In this document: piece after piece, positions 19,601 to 28,289 of the stretch
How positions within the stretch are numbered: position 1 is the first letter of the stretch
How the letters are laid out: each line of letters opens with the position of its first letter
DNA from: Corynebacterium kroppenstedtii DSM 44385
Lineage (GTDB): Bacteria; Actinomycetota; Actinomycetes; Mycobacteriales; Mycobacteriaceae
DNA: 64,000 nt
Reading direction: 5' to 3'
Assembly (NCBI RefSeq): GCF_000023145.1
Contig: NC_012704.1
Location: forward strand, 1,736,001 to 1,800,000
Made by a program: the position numbers and the translations under genes
Notes under the pieces: model-generated
Database searches by the model: none
Told to the model about the DNA's origin: nothing
The model's input: only the letters and a program-made list of their open reading frames with translations

Positions 19601-20346
19601 GTACAGAGTTTACTTACATCGCTTTTCAACCGGCCACGGTTTGCACCGCGTGTGGAAATAACGCCTTCTGCGTTCACGACGTTGTCAATAAAGGCCTGGG
19701 ATTCGTCAATCACTTGTTGAGGAGTCGCCAGGTGGTTGTCCATCGCTTCAGACAGCGCGAGCATGTATTGTCTGGCGGTCGATTTTGCCTGTGAAAAGCT
19801 ACAGTCATCGGACTCATCCTCGTATCCGAGATCGCTGATGACTCGGTTAGCGGTTAACCATTGTTCCGGGCCATCAGCTACTTGAGCAGCTGGTTCAATA
19901 GGCAAGAGGAGACCGAATTCGTGAACGACCTTCTGCATAAAAGAGTCATAGGTGACCACCGTTTGTTGGATGTCCTGCATGTTTTTCCGGCGTGGGTCAT
20001 TCGGAGGAAGGGATTGGATGAGGTCGGTCGCAGCCAGTTGAGTGAGACGATGGCGAATACGAGTATTAAGTTCACCCGCTGCTTTTCGGGTGAATGTTAA
20101 GCCCAGTATTTGATCCGTGGATACCCATCCATTAGCGACGAGAAAGACCGCACGTGCTGCCATCGTCTCGGTCTTTCCAGCACCCGCGCCTGCGACAACG
20201 AGCTGTGGCTCTAAATCTGCCTCAATGACAGCGGTTTGTTCGCGTGTAGGTGCAGGGCGGTGTAACGCCTCGGCAATGTCTTTCGCGTGAAAAGCAATCC
20301 CATCGGGAATGTGGGGCATGGTGATATCATCCAATCTCTTTAACAA
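16639..20346 (-). CDS. adnB: AdnB, motor-nuclease subunit of the AdnAB double-strand-break resection complex
   Basis: The protein is 1235 residues, longer than M. tuberculosis Rv3201c (about 1100). The N-terminal UvrD-type motor has an intact Walker A (AGAGAGKT, residues 52-59), motif II in FLDEYQDTNYAQH, VGDPMQSIYGFRGA and motif VI FLFYVAITRSARRL. The C-terminal PD-(D/E)xK nuclease has WFIVDWKTGKKPTG, containing the catalytic Asp and Lys, and a following QLAMYKEAL motif. A Lys-rich insertion (SGSKQKKGKKKGNW) lies in the middle. AdnAB processes double-strand ends for homologous recombination in mycolate-group actinobacteria. The adnA gene lies 67 bases upstream and is presumably cotranscribed. 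Confidence 0.9.
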   Translation of the reverse strand: MLKRLDDITMPHIPDGIAFHAKDIAEALHRPAPTREQTAVIEADLEPQLVVAGAGAGKTETMAARAVFLVANGWVSTDQILGLTFTRKAAGELNTRIRHRLTQLAATDLIQSLPPNDPRRKNMQDIQQTVVTYDSFMQKVVHEFGLLLPIEPAAQVADGPEQWLTANRVISDLGYEDESDDCSFSQAKSTARQYMLALSEAMDNHLATPQQVIDESQAFIDNVVNAEGVISTRGANRGRLKSDVSKLCTPHHDRLMLLKYQQEFYKRLSDKLLMTYGQITAKATQLVRKYPEIGQELRMRYHAIFLDEYQDTNYAQHAFLSSLFGSQSDLEEKGSVDKPVGVTAVGDPMQSIYGFRGASPGNLYQFLDDFPRYQGGVLVPCEKRALSQSFRNPDEVLELANAISHDALSGGEGCGFDAVDADSSALAPTLSSGKKGSAGVVSVKWALDERDEVEWVADVFEQEYRSAMQNKSQGEPTKPFTGAILVRKNDHITPFAEALMKRGIPVGMSPDSLDDIPEVREVLSVLRVVVDPSDDEATLEVLSSPRWRMGTRDIKTLSNRAKDLARGSDNQSGTRKSKHKEIDSIEVFEEKANELELPGDGTEVSLADAIADLGISSDQGNKSAFSNEGRMRLQALSAELRWLRRQSMTVPLPDLLAQIESTLSIRTEVLARQDPSEDGAAGTIHLDRLRDVAEDFTAHGGSTQEFLEYLRAADEAPGTTIEAGEVSVHSDQVQILTVHSAKGLEWDVVAVPFCDDSTYNSPDLSSGSKQKKGKKKGNWTGTWLRSSKILPSALRGDPRSPANPLGFPVFKDTELATWKDIQSAEKEYKKEIQSVDIRDSDFLFYVAITRSARRLLVSGHSVNPASKNYLQKSHRFFQVQNIVAGKLGIDVNARFEELQATHAEEPLRITAHSGGDHPTWNLDLTEPPLETVSDEPQSEAPIWPSDPLGERREAVDKAAELVRAAMEDLKAESADPGKGYTPQADPGTLAATWENETTALIEEARAAYVSHTDVPLGLELTTSEMMLASADPEAFARRRARPVPFKPNPYAKRGTAFHNWLEAELGGASALIDDDELLGAMEDSDDDIPISQPELDHLKKAFMKSPWAGKTAWDVERPFTLNLGGYFIRGRMDAIFKSEKNGTPEWFIVDWKTGKKPTGQDMKRAEIQLAMYKEALRRQLADTGTPNATIRAAFHYVRLNETYEPTDLPSPDELAQSVLSTLDDSDNEQSGDSMQ

Positions 20347-20413
20347 CGGTGTTCATAAATATGGTTGATGGAAGATGGTGCTAGGCATCGAAAACGTAGA
20401 CTCCGGAATCGAG

Positions 20414-23400
20414 CTAATCGGCGTCTTCGATATTCGACGGGGTGAAACTCGGGGCCGATGCGGACTTTCTGACCAGCACACGGCTAAGGGAACGAGCGCG
20501 AGAGTTCTGATCTGGTTGAGAATCAGAACTGCCAGCGAAGTGTGGACCCGCCATAACAAGTGCAAGATCAACGAGCTGGCTAGCCCATGCGTCAACATCG
20601 TCGTTTGTCAACGGATCCTGGACAGTAGGCTTCCGCGGATTTTTATGAGGGTAAATAAGTTCCGCACCTGCCAAACAATTGTCCGCTGAGCATTCCTCCG
20701 ACATACGAGAAGAAGACAGGGAGGACACAGAGCTGGAGGGAGTATTCTGCGGATCTATCGATTTGGCCACCGCGGTCTGATAAGTCTTGAGTTGTGGATT
20801 ATCAGGTATATTCTTTGCTACCTGATTGCCTGTTTTGAAATCGATAATGTAGTACTTTCCAACGTCACTGATCTCGAGACGATCAATTTTCCCTCTGACA
20901 TAGACATCGTCGCCTGAGCTTGTCTGGCCGATGCGGGACTCAATTACTTGTTCAACCTCTGCGTGGCCGGTTACAGCCGCATATCGAAGATGTAGCTTTT
21001 CCACCAGACGGTCGAACATGTCCGTCCACTTATCGATTTGATCGTGCTTTTTCCACGTGAGAGTCCCTAAAAGACGAGGTACTGTCGCTAAAAAGACATC
21101 GCGAACGTCCCCCTCATCGACCCCGCGCTCCATAGCCTCAGCCGCCATGTGGGTTAATGTACCTAGCAGAGTTGCAGTAGTATCGCGCCCTGCGGTTTCG
21201 ACACTCTGTAGAAAAGCCTCAAGCGGGCATTCGAGGTATCTTTCCACCTGAGATGGACTAATAAAGTACGCAGTCTCGGGGTCATGCAGACTCTTAGTCG
21301 TCGATAACTCCTGAACACCCCACCAATGATCAGGGTTGGCTGCTGTGATCACCGATTCCCTAGAAGGTGCGTCACCCGCCGCTAAAGCCAGACGGGCTAG
21401 CTGCCGAGCAGCATGGTGTCGCTCATGACCAGACGAGTCCTCAGACTCAACTACACGCCTAAGTTCGGCGATGAGGGAATCCGGTGATAGAACTCGTGGA
21501 AATTCGCACTCTGGAAGTACTGACAGCGGGGACTGAGTCTGCGACCCACCGCTGCTTGTAAGAGCTCGTAAGTCAGCACTATCAGAGGACTCAGCATCGG
21601 GCTCACCGTGCGAACTCGCTAAAGCTTGATCGCCTGCAAGCTCTTCCAAGAACCGGGAGCGTATATCTGCGTCGCTATCAACTGTTCCGTCGTCTGAGAC
21701 ATGAGGTCCTACAGCTGTCACCAGCAAGGATCGGCGTGCGCGTGTCACTGCTACCAAGAACAGGCGGCGCTCTTCAGCCAAGCGATCGTCATACCGGCCA
21801 CGCCTATTCTCGGGACGGCCCGGTTCGACACCACGATCCAAAAAATCAACAAATTCTTCTTGCCGAAAGATAGTTCCCGTCTCGGACAGCGACGGCCATA
21901 CATCTTCCTGTAAACCAGCAACGACGACGGTATCCCACTCTTTTCCTACGGTGGCGTGGGCCGGAGACACGTCGACCGCTTCTCGAACCGGACCACGTCT
22001 ATCACGAGCCCCCGTCGGTAATTCTTGTTCCACGATAAATCGAACGAACGAGGTTATCGTGCTGTGTGGATGACGTTCAACATAATCCCCAGCGGCATCA
22101 AATAAAGACATGACAGCGTCCAAATGCTGGTCGGCCATCGATCCCACAGCACCGCCCCGTAGCGATTGATTAGCCAACGCTTCCGACAAACCAGCTGCAT
22201 CCCATACCGCCCACAAGATTGCCTCAACACTCTCACCGCCATAGAAGGCTTCCTGACCAGCTTGAATGACGCTGCGCACCCGCATGATCAGATCTTTTTC
22301 CCGGGCAGTGAGGTTCTCTGTGAGATCAATAAGCTCACCGCCTAAGAGAATGAACCGCAGGGCATCAATCGCGCGAAAAACCGAGCGGCCGTAATCTTCA
22401 TCGTCGGTCGTAGTTATGGCCGTCAGCTCAGCCGCTCTTACGGGATTATCAAACTCAACTTTCATGAACCCACGACGAAGACCGCGCAAAATACAGCGGA
22501 AGGTAATTGGGTCCCCGCCACCGATCGGGCTGAGGACCAGTCGCTCTAGCTCGTCGTTTGTAAGGTCTTCACCAACCGCGCACCTGACCGCTTGCAGAAT
22601 TGCCCGAACCATCGGTTGTTCCAACAAGACAATCTCCGTGGGATCATCAGCTACTGGCACCCCCGCCGCCAATAGCCCCCGCCTCATCGGTGCAGCTTGA
22701 CTCTTTGAACGAACAATAACGGCAATGTCTTTCCACTGAACATTATCGACGATATGGGCGCGCCGAACGCGATCCACCACCGCAGCGACCTCCGCAGATG
22801 GTGAAACAAGAACCCGCACATCGGCCTCACCGAATTCGGCACTATGGTCGGATAACCGCTCGGCGTCCTGATGCCGGATTTCTTTCGCCCACCTTAAGCT
22901 TTCGGGGTGGCGCGTCGCGTCGGCTACGCGGGCAGCCAGTTCGGCTACCGGAGGAGCCAGTCGTTTGGTCCCCGACAAATGGATAGTATTTTCTGTTTTC
23001 GCCAGCTTGTCCGCGTACGTCGTGCTGCCACCACGAAATCGAAACACTGATTCCGATTGCTCGCTAGCAACTAGCGTTAGTCGCGCACGAGATCGGAAAC
23101 GTTCCACCAGCTCTGACGACAGAGGATCGAAGAACTGGGAATCGTCGATAAGAATGACATCGAAGTTTAACGACTCTGCTAATTCTTCATCACTGTCCAG
23201 GGCATCAACTGCAGCACGGACGAGCTCTGAAGCGTTAAGAGCATTCGACCCCATGAGACGAGCCGTGGCTCGATACTCATCGTAAAAGTCAGCGGCAGCA
23301 CTCCATTCATCACGAGAACAGCCCTGGCCATACTGCCGAAGTTCCTCCGACGTACACCCCCGCTCAGCCACACGTAGCAAAAAGTCACGGAGCTGACGGG

Positions 23401-23941
23401 CAAAACCAAGAGTTGTCAGAGCAGACCGCAACCGCTCTGGCCATATATCCGCCCCTCTTTCGCTGTGCTCACGGAGCATGTCACGAACCAGAGAGTCATG
23501 TTCTGCACCTGTTAATAAGCGCGGAGCAAGCGCTCCCGGTGTATGCGCCGCTTGATGGCGTAATACAGCAAAAGCAAACGAGTGCACTGACCGGGCGATC
23601 GAGCCGGAAAACACTCTCTCTATCGCAATATCATTATCGAACCCTTGTTCGATTGCACTTAAAAGCCACCGATTAGTCTGTACAGCAGCCTCTTTCGACG
23701 CAGTGAGAAATAAGATCGAATCCGGATTTGTGCCGGACATGATCTCCGCCCGGGCAACATCCCGTAAAAACGACGAACGCCCGGCACCGGGTCCACCTTT
23801 TACCACAAACGTCCCTGATGAAGAGCCTGCTAAGTTGATAACGTCCGACGCTATCCCCTGCCACTGGAATTCAGTGTGAGCGGCAGTTTCTTTAGTCGGG
23901 TGGATGTGGAGCGGTCTCCGTGTAGGCGTCGATGTCAACAT
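20414..23941 (-). CDS. adnA: AdnA, motor-nuclease subunit of AdnAB, with altered Walker A
   Basis: The protein is 1175 residues. The motor-domain Walker A reads GGPGAGRSS with Arg55 in place of the canonical Lys, and motif II reads LIDDSQFFDP (Asp-Asp rather than Asp-Glu). Motif VI (LFLVAVTRARRSLLV) keeps its Arg. The C-terminal nuclease module includes SQVERYLECPLEAF and YYIIDFKTGNQ with the catalytic Asp and Lys. In mycobacteria both subunits carry a motor and a nuclease and the AdnB motor dominates; the Lys-to-Arg change suggests an impaired AdnA motor with a working nuclease. The gene precedes adnB, and UvrD2 and a K+ channel follow, as in M. tuberculosis Rv3198c-Rv3202c. Confidence 0.85.
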   Translation of the reverse strand: MLTSTPTRRPLHIHPTKETAAHTEFQWQGIASDVINLAGSSSGTFVVKGGPGAGRSSFLRDVARAEIMSGTNPDSILFLTASKEAAVQTNRWLLSAIEQGFDNDIAIERVFSGSIARSVHSFAFAVLRHQAAHTPGALAPRLLTGAEHDSLVRDMLREHSERGADIWPERLRSALTTLGFARQLRDFLLRVAERGCTSEELRQYGQGCSRDEWSAAADFYDEYRATARLMGSNALNASELVRAAVDALDSDEELAESLNFDVILIDDSQFFDPLSSELVERFRSRARLTLVASEQSESVFRFRGGSTTYADKLAKTENTIHLSGTKRLAPPVAELAARVADATRHPESLRWAKEIRHQDAERLSDHSAEFGEADVRVLVSPSAEVAAVVDRVRRAHIVDNVQWKDIAVIVRSKSQAAPMRRGLLAAGVPVADDPTEIVLLEQPMVRAILQAVRCAVGEDLTNDELERLVLSPIGGGDPITFRCILRGLRRGFMKVEFDNPVRAAELTAITTTDDEDYGRSVFRAIDALRFILLGGELIDLTENLTAREKDLIMRVRSVIQAGQEAFYGGESVEAILWAVWDAAGLSEALANQSLRGGAVGSMADQHLDAVMSLFDAAGDYVERHPHSTITSFVRFIVEQELPTGARDRRGPVREAVDVSPAHATVGKEWDTVVVAGLQEDVWPSLSETGTIFRQEEFVDFLDRGVEPGRPENRRGRYDDRLAEERRLFLVAVTRARRSLLVTAVGPHVSDDGTVDSDADIRSRFLEELAGDQALASSHGEPDAESSDSADLRALTSSGGSQTQSPLSVLPECEFPRVLSPDSLIAELRRVVESEDSSGHERHHAARQLARLALAAGDAPSRESVITAANPDHWWGVQELSTTKSLHDPETAYFISPSQVERYLECPLEAFLQSVETAGRDTTATLLGTLTHMAAEAMERGVDEGDVRDVFLATVPRLLGTLTWKKHDQIDKWTDMFDRLVEKLHLRYAAVTGHAEVEQVIESRIGQTSSGDDVYVRGKIDRLEISDVGKYYIIDFKTGNQVAKNIPDNPQLKTYQTAVAKSIDPQNTPSSSVSSLSSSRMSEECSADNCLAGAELIYPHKNPRKPTVQDPLTNDDVDAWASQLVDLALVMAGPHFAGSSDSQPDQNSRARSLSRVLVRKSASAPSFTPSNIEDAD

Positions 23942-24024
23942 GGTGCTGATTATTGCACTTGGTTAGGACACGCTAGATCATTTTTCGTTCACGTCACCTA
24001 GAAACGCTCGACGCAACCGCTGCC

Positions 24025-24960
24025 CTACGACGTGCGCGCCCCAGAACCGCGACGCGCACGGACGACCTCAACCATGCGTCCCAACCCCACCAGTGAGCTC
24101 TCCTTAGCATCGGGATGCAGCGCGTGGACGAACAACCGATAGAGCACCGCGCGAACCATCATTTCGTCGAAGTCCGGCAGGTGTGACCACCGCGCTGCTA
24201 AACCGTCGTCGGCATTTCCCCAGGCCATCCCGTCGACGACGGTCAACGCAACGGGCCACGCATGCGGATGAAACACCGGCGGAATCTCGGTCACAACGGC
24301 CGGGGAGGAACCATCAAACACCGTCGTCCCGACCATGTCGGAGGACACCACGCGGTTCGGAGCCTGCACTTCGTCACGCAATGCCGCCACCGAGGACGCC
24401 AACTCCAATGCCTGAGCAACGGTAGAACTCGCCACTGCGGAGACGTCGAGCCCCGGCGCGATCACCTGCGATGGGTCCTCGGAAAACGCCGCCTGATCGG
24501 CTGCGGCGAAGAGGTGTTGCGTTGTCCACGGGCGTTCGTCGAGGTCAATCTGCGGAAGTGGGTTCTCGCTGAAACGGTCGTTTCCGCCCACCCCCATCGC
24601 CTGGTCGATCGATTCCGACAGCAGAAGCGATGCGGCGGCGATTTCATCAAACCGCGGAGCGGGGTGCCCCTGTACCCATGTATCCGCGTGCCACCCTCCG
24701 AGGATGTAGCGTCCATCAGAGGAGCTCAGTGGGCGGACGACGCCAATCCCCGATGGCTTCAATTTGTGGCGCATTTTCGCCGACCAAATTGCCGTATCCG
24801 CATGGTGTGCGCGTCGAAGAACGGCGGATTGAACTTTCCACCCGTACCCCCATTCGCGCCCCAAGAGTTCGGGGGTTCCGCGATCTGCCCGGAAGCCCAT
24901 CAGGATGGGGTCCGGCGGTGGGGCCATGTCATGAAGTGGTGTCGGCTCCGCTGAAGTCAT
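24025..24960 (-). CDS. TIGR02569-family actinobacterial protein
   Basis: The protein is 311 residues from ATG 24960, which has AAGGA eight bases upstream; ATG 24969 is in frame three codons earlier. Recognisable parts are ELLGREWGYGWKVQSAVLRR, GRYILGGWHADTWVQGHPAPRFDE and the terminal FVHALHPDAKESSLVGLGRM. The family is found only in actinobacteria (Rv3205c region in M. tuberculosis) and loosely resembles phosphotransferase/kinase-like folds. No catalytic role is established. It lies between adnA and the DUF3152 gene on the same strand. Confidence 0.75.
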   Translation of the reverse strand: MTSAEPTPLHDMAPPPDPILMGFRADRGTPELLGREWGYGWKVQSAVLRRAHHADTAIWSAKMRHKLKPSGIGVVRPLSSSDGRYILGGWHADTWVQGHPAPRFDEIAAASLLLSESIDQAMGVGGNDRFSENPLPQIDLDERPWTTQHLFAAADQAAFSEDPSQVIAPGLDVSAVASSTVAQALELASSVAALRDEVQAPNRVVSSDMVGTTVFDGSSPAVVTEIPPVFHPHAWPVALTVVDGMAWGNADDGLAARWSHLPDFDEMMVRAVLYRLFVHALHPDAKESSLVGLGRMVEVVRARRGSGARTS

Positions 24961-24996
24961 GGGTTCCATCCTTAAGTACGTTCTGTCCCTTACGCA

Positions 24997-26043
24997 CTAC
25001 GATTTCGACGCTTGCGGGTACGGCCATGCATTGTATTTACAGACTTTATTGTCCTCGGGGTACACCTGGGCGGATTCTTTATCAAGCTTATGCAATGGGT
25101 TATTAGCCAACCCCAGTGTCTGCTGCATCATGATAGGCGCTAAACCGCCATCGTCTTCACATGCTTTGTGGTGAGCGTAGCCGATTCCGTGCCCGACCTC
25201 GTGGTTGATCATGTATTCGCGATATGAACCAAGATCCCCATTAAAAGCCCCAGAGCCACGAACCCACCGGGCCTCATTGAGAACAACACGATTACCTGCC
25301 GCGGTAAAACAACTTGTTTCTATTTTGATGCTATCCCCACATGCCTGGCGGGCTGTTTCCGGACTGGAAATCTGGATGCGCAGATCGGGCGACTGTGTCG
25401 GATCATCGATATCGATGTGTTCAAACGCGATATTCTTATCGTGTGTCCAGCTCCGAGGATCGGAAAGTGTGCTATCTATCATCGTCGAGATCGCGTCGTC
25501 CCCACCGTAACTATTGGTATCGAGCCCATTTTCAGCCTCGATAACAAATTTCACACGTTTGGTTTTACCCTCGCCGACCTTCATCCCAGGTTTACCGATC
25601 GCACGGTACGTCCCCTCACCAGCCTCGGTGTACGGGCCACCTTTAGGCAACTCCTTCTGCAGGCCTTTTTCTACCTCTGGCGAGGACGGAACCGGATTAT
25701 CACCCAGCCCATGGGGGCCATCGCCTTGTGCCCCATCACCATCACCCTGGCTAAAGGGAGAATCTTGCAATGTCGACGCGCGAAATGGGTTCCCTACCCC
25801 TGTCATGGCAGCAACAATCAACCACAAGACAAGTACCGCGACAACAGGAATAACTAGCGCGCCCCAGCCCCATCGACGGGCGAGCAAGATTGGTGTGGAT
25901 TCCGCAGGGGTGGCTCTCCCCGGCCGGCGTTTCTTCCTCAAAGGTGTACGGATCATCGGCGCAGGGCCGTCGGGGTCGATAGCAGAGTTGTTAGCGCGAC
26001 CGGCACTAGCGCGATCACGGTGCACGTCGTTGTTGTGGCTCAT
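24997..26043 (-). CDS. DUF3152 membrane-anchored zincin-like protein
   Basis: The protein is 348 residues. It has a basic cytoplasmic N-terminus of about 58 residues and one membrane segment (WGALVIPVVAVLVLWLIVAA). A Gly/Asp-rich linker follows, then the DUF3152 domain. That domain carries an extended zinc motif HEVGHGIGYAHH, with three His residues spaced as in metzincin-type peptidases, followed by APIMMQQT (the Met turn). Cys pairs (CGDSIKIETSC) are suited to a disulfide outside the cell. It is probably an extracytoplasmic metallopeptidase of unknown substrate. The M. tuberculosis counterpart is Rv3207c. Confidence 0.83.
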   Translation of the reverse strand: MSHNNDVHRDRASAGRANNSAIDPDGPAPMIRTPLRKKRRPGRATPAESTPILLARRWGWGALVIPVVAVLVLWLIVAAMTGVGNPFRASTLQDSPFSQGDGDGAQGDGPHGLGDNPVPSSPEVEKGLQKELPKGGPYTEAGEGTYRAIGKPGMKVGEGKTKRVKFVIEAENGLDTNSYGGDDAISTMIDSTLSDPRSWTHDKNIAFEHIDIDDPTQSPDLRIQISSPETARQACGDSIKIETSCFTAAGNRVVLNEARWVRGSGAFNGDLGSYREYMINHEVGHGIGYAHHKACEDDGGLAPIMMQQTLGLANNPLHKLDKESAQVYPEDNKVCKYNAWPYPQASKS

Positions 26044-26125
26044 TCGATAATGACTCTTTAGGGGATACCTCGTGGGGCGGAAACGCGAAGCCAGCGGGCG
26101 AATAGTAAAACAGCGGGTACGTTGT

Positions 26126-26356
26126 TTACGCGAAGCCGACGGGGCGGGCGGACTCTGTGCCGATTTCTACGTAGGCAATGGCGGCACGGCGAATCAAATG
26201 GGTATGTCCTTTGGCATCATCGATGCTCAACACAGCGCTGGTATCCGTCGGCTTGGACAAGGCGTCGTTAATTTTGTTGGTGATTTCTTCTTTTTTCCCC
26301 TTGGCATTAATGACCAGTTCACGGGGGTTATCTGTAAAACCAATCTTGATTTCCAT
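26126..26356 (-). CDS. DUF3107 small conserved protein (TB9.4/Rv3208A-like)
   Basis: The protein is 76 residues from ATG 26356; a preceding ATG (26359) and TTG (26362) are in frame. AAGGA lies six bases upstream of 26356, which decided the start. The sequence MEIKIGFTDNPREL and the end RRAAIAYVEIGTESARPVGF are the family signature. It is a compact alpha/beta cytoplasmic protein found across actinobacteria, without known function. It is divergent from the DEAD-box helicase gene. Confidence 0.85.
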   Translation of the reverse strand: MEIKIGFTDNPRELVINAKGKKEEITNKINDALSKPTDTSAVLSIDDAKGHTHLIRRAAIAYVEIGTESARPVGFA

Positions 26357-26504
26357 CATCAATCCTTATCATCAACGTCAGGGTTTTCTCTATGGCACCT
26401 ATGACCTGATCAGGACAGCACCATAACGGCTATTTTTGGCAGATGCGAACACGCCTCACCAGCCCAGCACCGGCCATTGTAGGCACCACGATAGGATAAC
26501 CACC

Positions 26505-28181
26505 ATGACGGACAAGCGGCGTTCGCAGCAAACACGTACATCATCGCGACGGCGGAGAGCTGTCCGGCGTTCATCACGCTCGGCAGCGCCTCGGACGACA
26601 TCACCTAATCAAGGGACGAACAATACCACTCCCGCGGCCACCTTCGCTCCCAAGGACGCGCCCGACCCCAATAACGTGACCGCGAATGTTAATGCAGCCG
26701 CTTCCAACACCACACCACAGCCCATTGACATCGCACGCTGGGGAACAGCGCAATCGGGAACAGAGCAATCCGGAACACCGACGTTTGAGGAACTCGGCGT
26801 GGCGGCAGAAATCGTCGACGCGCTGGCCGAACACGGTATCACGCACACATTTGCTATCCAGGAGCTCACTCTACCTCTGGCCCTCGACGGTAAAGACCTC
26901 ATCGGACAAGCGCGAACCGGGATGGGGAAAACGCTGGCATACGGGGTGCCACTGCTTGATCGCATTTTTGACGACGCGGCCATCCCCGAGCTGGACGGAA
27001 CGCCTAGAGCATTAGTCGTCGCCCCCACCCGCGAGCTGGCCTACCAGGTTGCCGATGACCTCACTCTGGCCGCGAGGCATCTGGCCAATTTCAATGAGGA
27101 GCATCGTTCACTGCGCGTGACCACGATCTGTGGCGGCCATCCCTTTGAGAAGCAGATCGCCCAGCTCCGCGAGGGAACAGACTGCATCGTCGGCACACCG
27201 GGTCGACTGCTGGATTTGTGCAAGAACCGTGAGCTCAACCTCTCCCACGTCGCTGTTCTGGTACTCGACGAAGCCGACGAAATGCTTGACCTCGGTTTCC
27301 TTCCCGATATCGAGAAAATCCTTCAACAGGTTCCTGAGAAGCGCCAAACGATCTTGTTCTCGGCGACAATGCCAGCGCCAATCATGGCCTTGGCCAGGAC
27401 TTTTATGAATAAGCCTGTGCATATCCGCGCTGAGGGTACGGATGATTCGACGACGCACACGACCACGAAGCAAGTGGCGTTTAAGAATCATAAGCTCAAC
27501 AAGCTGGCCACCTTGTCCGCAATTTTGCAGGCGCATAATCGAGGCCGAACCATCATTTTCACGCGCACCAAGCGCTCCGCCGCTGATGTTGCCGATGACC
27601 TCGCCCAGCGTGGTTTCCTCGTCGGCGCGGTCCATGGCGATATGGCTCAGCCTGCGCGGGAAAAATCCCTTAACGCCTTCCGCAGCAAGAAGATTGAAAT
27701 TCTCGTCGCGACGGATGTTGCAGCTCGTGGCATCGACGTGGACGACGTTACCCACGTCATCAACTATCAAGTGCCGGACGACGCGATGACCTATGTGCAC
27801 CGTATCGGCAGAACTGGCCGCGCGGGGCACACCGGAACAGCGGTGACCCTGGTCGGTTGGGATGAGGTCACCAAGTGGAAAGTCATCGATGACGAACTCG
27901 ACCTCAACATCGGCGAACTGGATGAGTGGTTTTCGACGTCACCTGAGTTGCGTGAGGCTTTAGACATTCCCGATGACGTTAACGAACGTGTCGGAGAATC
28001 CCGGCCGGTCTATGGCGGCGCAAAGGCGCTGAGCCCGCAGAGGAAGAGCGCGAAGCGAGCCTCTCGCCCGCGTCGTGATAACCGGCGTCAAGGCGATCCC
28101 CACCGACGGTCTGAGTCGCGATCGCGTCGTTCACGGTCCGGATCCCGTTCGCATTCCCACTCCCGGTCGCAACGTCGTTAA
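26505..28181 (+). CDS. DEAD-box RNA helicase (RhlE-like, Rv3211 counterpart)
   Basis: The protein is 558 residues from ATG 26505 (AGGA about eight bases upstream). A basic and Thr/Pro-rich leader (about 110 residues) is followed by the Q-motif (TFEELGV and FAIQELTLP) and motif I ARTGMGKT. Next come PTRELAYQ, GTPGRLLDL, motif II LDEADEMLDLGF and motif III SATMP. The second RecA domain has RTKRSAADV, ATDVAARGIDV and HRIGRTGRAG. The C-terminal 50 residues are rich in Arg and Ser and probably bind RNA. Expected roles are ribosome assembly or mRNA remodelling. The beta-propeller gene follows on the same strand. Confidence 0.9.
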   Translation: MTDKRRSQQTRTSSRRRRAVRRSSRSAAPRTTSPNQGTNNTTPAATFAPKDAPDPNNVTANVNAAASNTTPQPIDIARWGTAQSGTEQSGTPTFEELGVAAEIVDALAEHGITHTFAIQELTLPLALDGKDLIGQARTGMGKTLAYGVPLLDRIFDDAAIPELDGTPRALVVAPTRELAYQVADDLTLAARHLANFNEEHRSLRVTTICGGHPFEKQIAQLREGTDCIVGTPGRLLDLCKNRELNLSHVAVLVLDEADEMLDLGFLPDIEKILQQVPEKRQTILFSATMPAPIMALARTFMNKPVHIRAEGTDDSTTHTTTKQVAFKNHKLNKLATLSAILQAHNRGRTIIFTRTKRSAADVADDLAQRGFLVGAVHGDMAQPAREKSLNAFRSKKIEILVATDVAARGIDVDDVTHVINYQVPDDAMTYVHRIGRTGRAGHTGTAVTLVGWDEVTKWKVIDDELDLNIGELDEWFSTSPELREALDIPDDVNERVGESRPVYGGAKALSPQRKSAKRASRPRRDNRRQGDPHRRSESRSRRSRSGSRSHSHSRSQRR

Positions 28182-28289
28182 TAACGATTCACCCCGCCGT
28201 GCTCGACAATGAAACGTTGTAAGCACTGTCGTAAGCAACAGTGAAGCCCAATGAGAGTGGCGCTGACATCACACGTAAGGTCACAGTTT

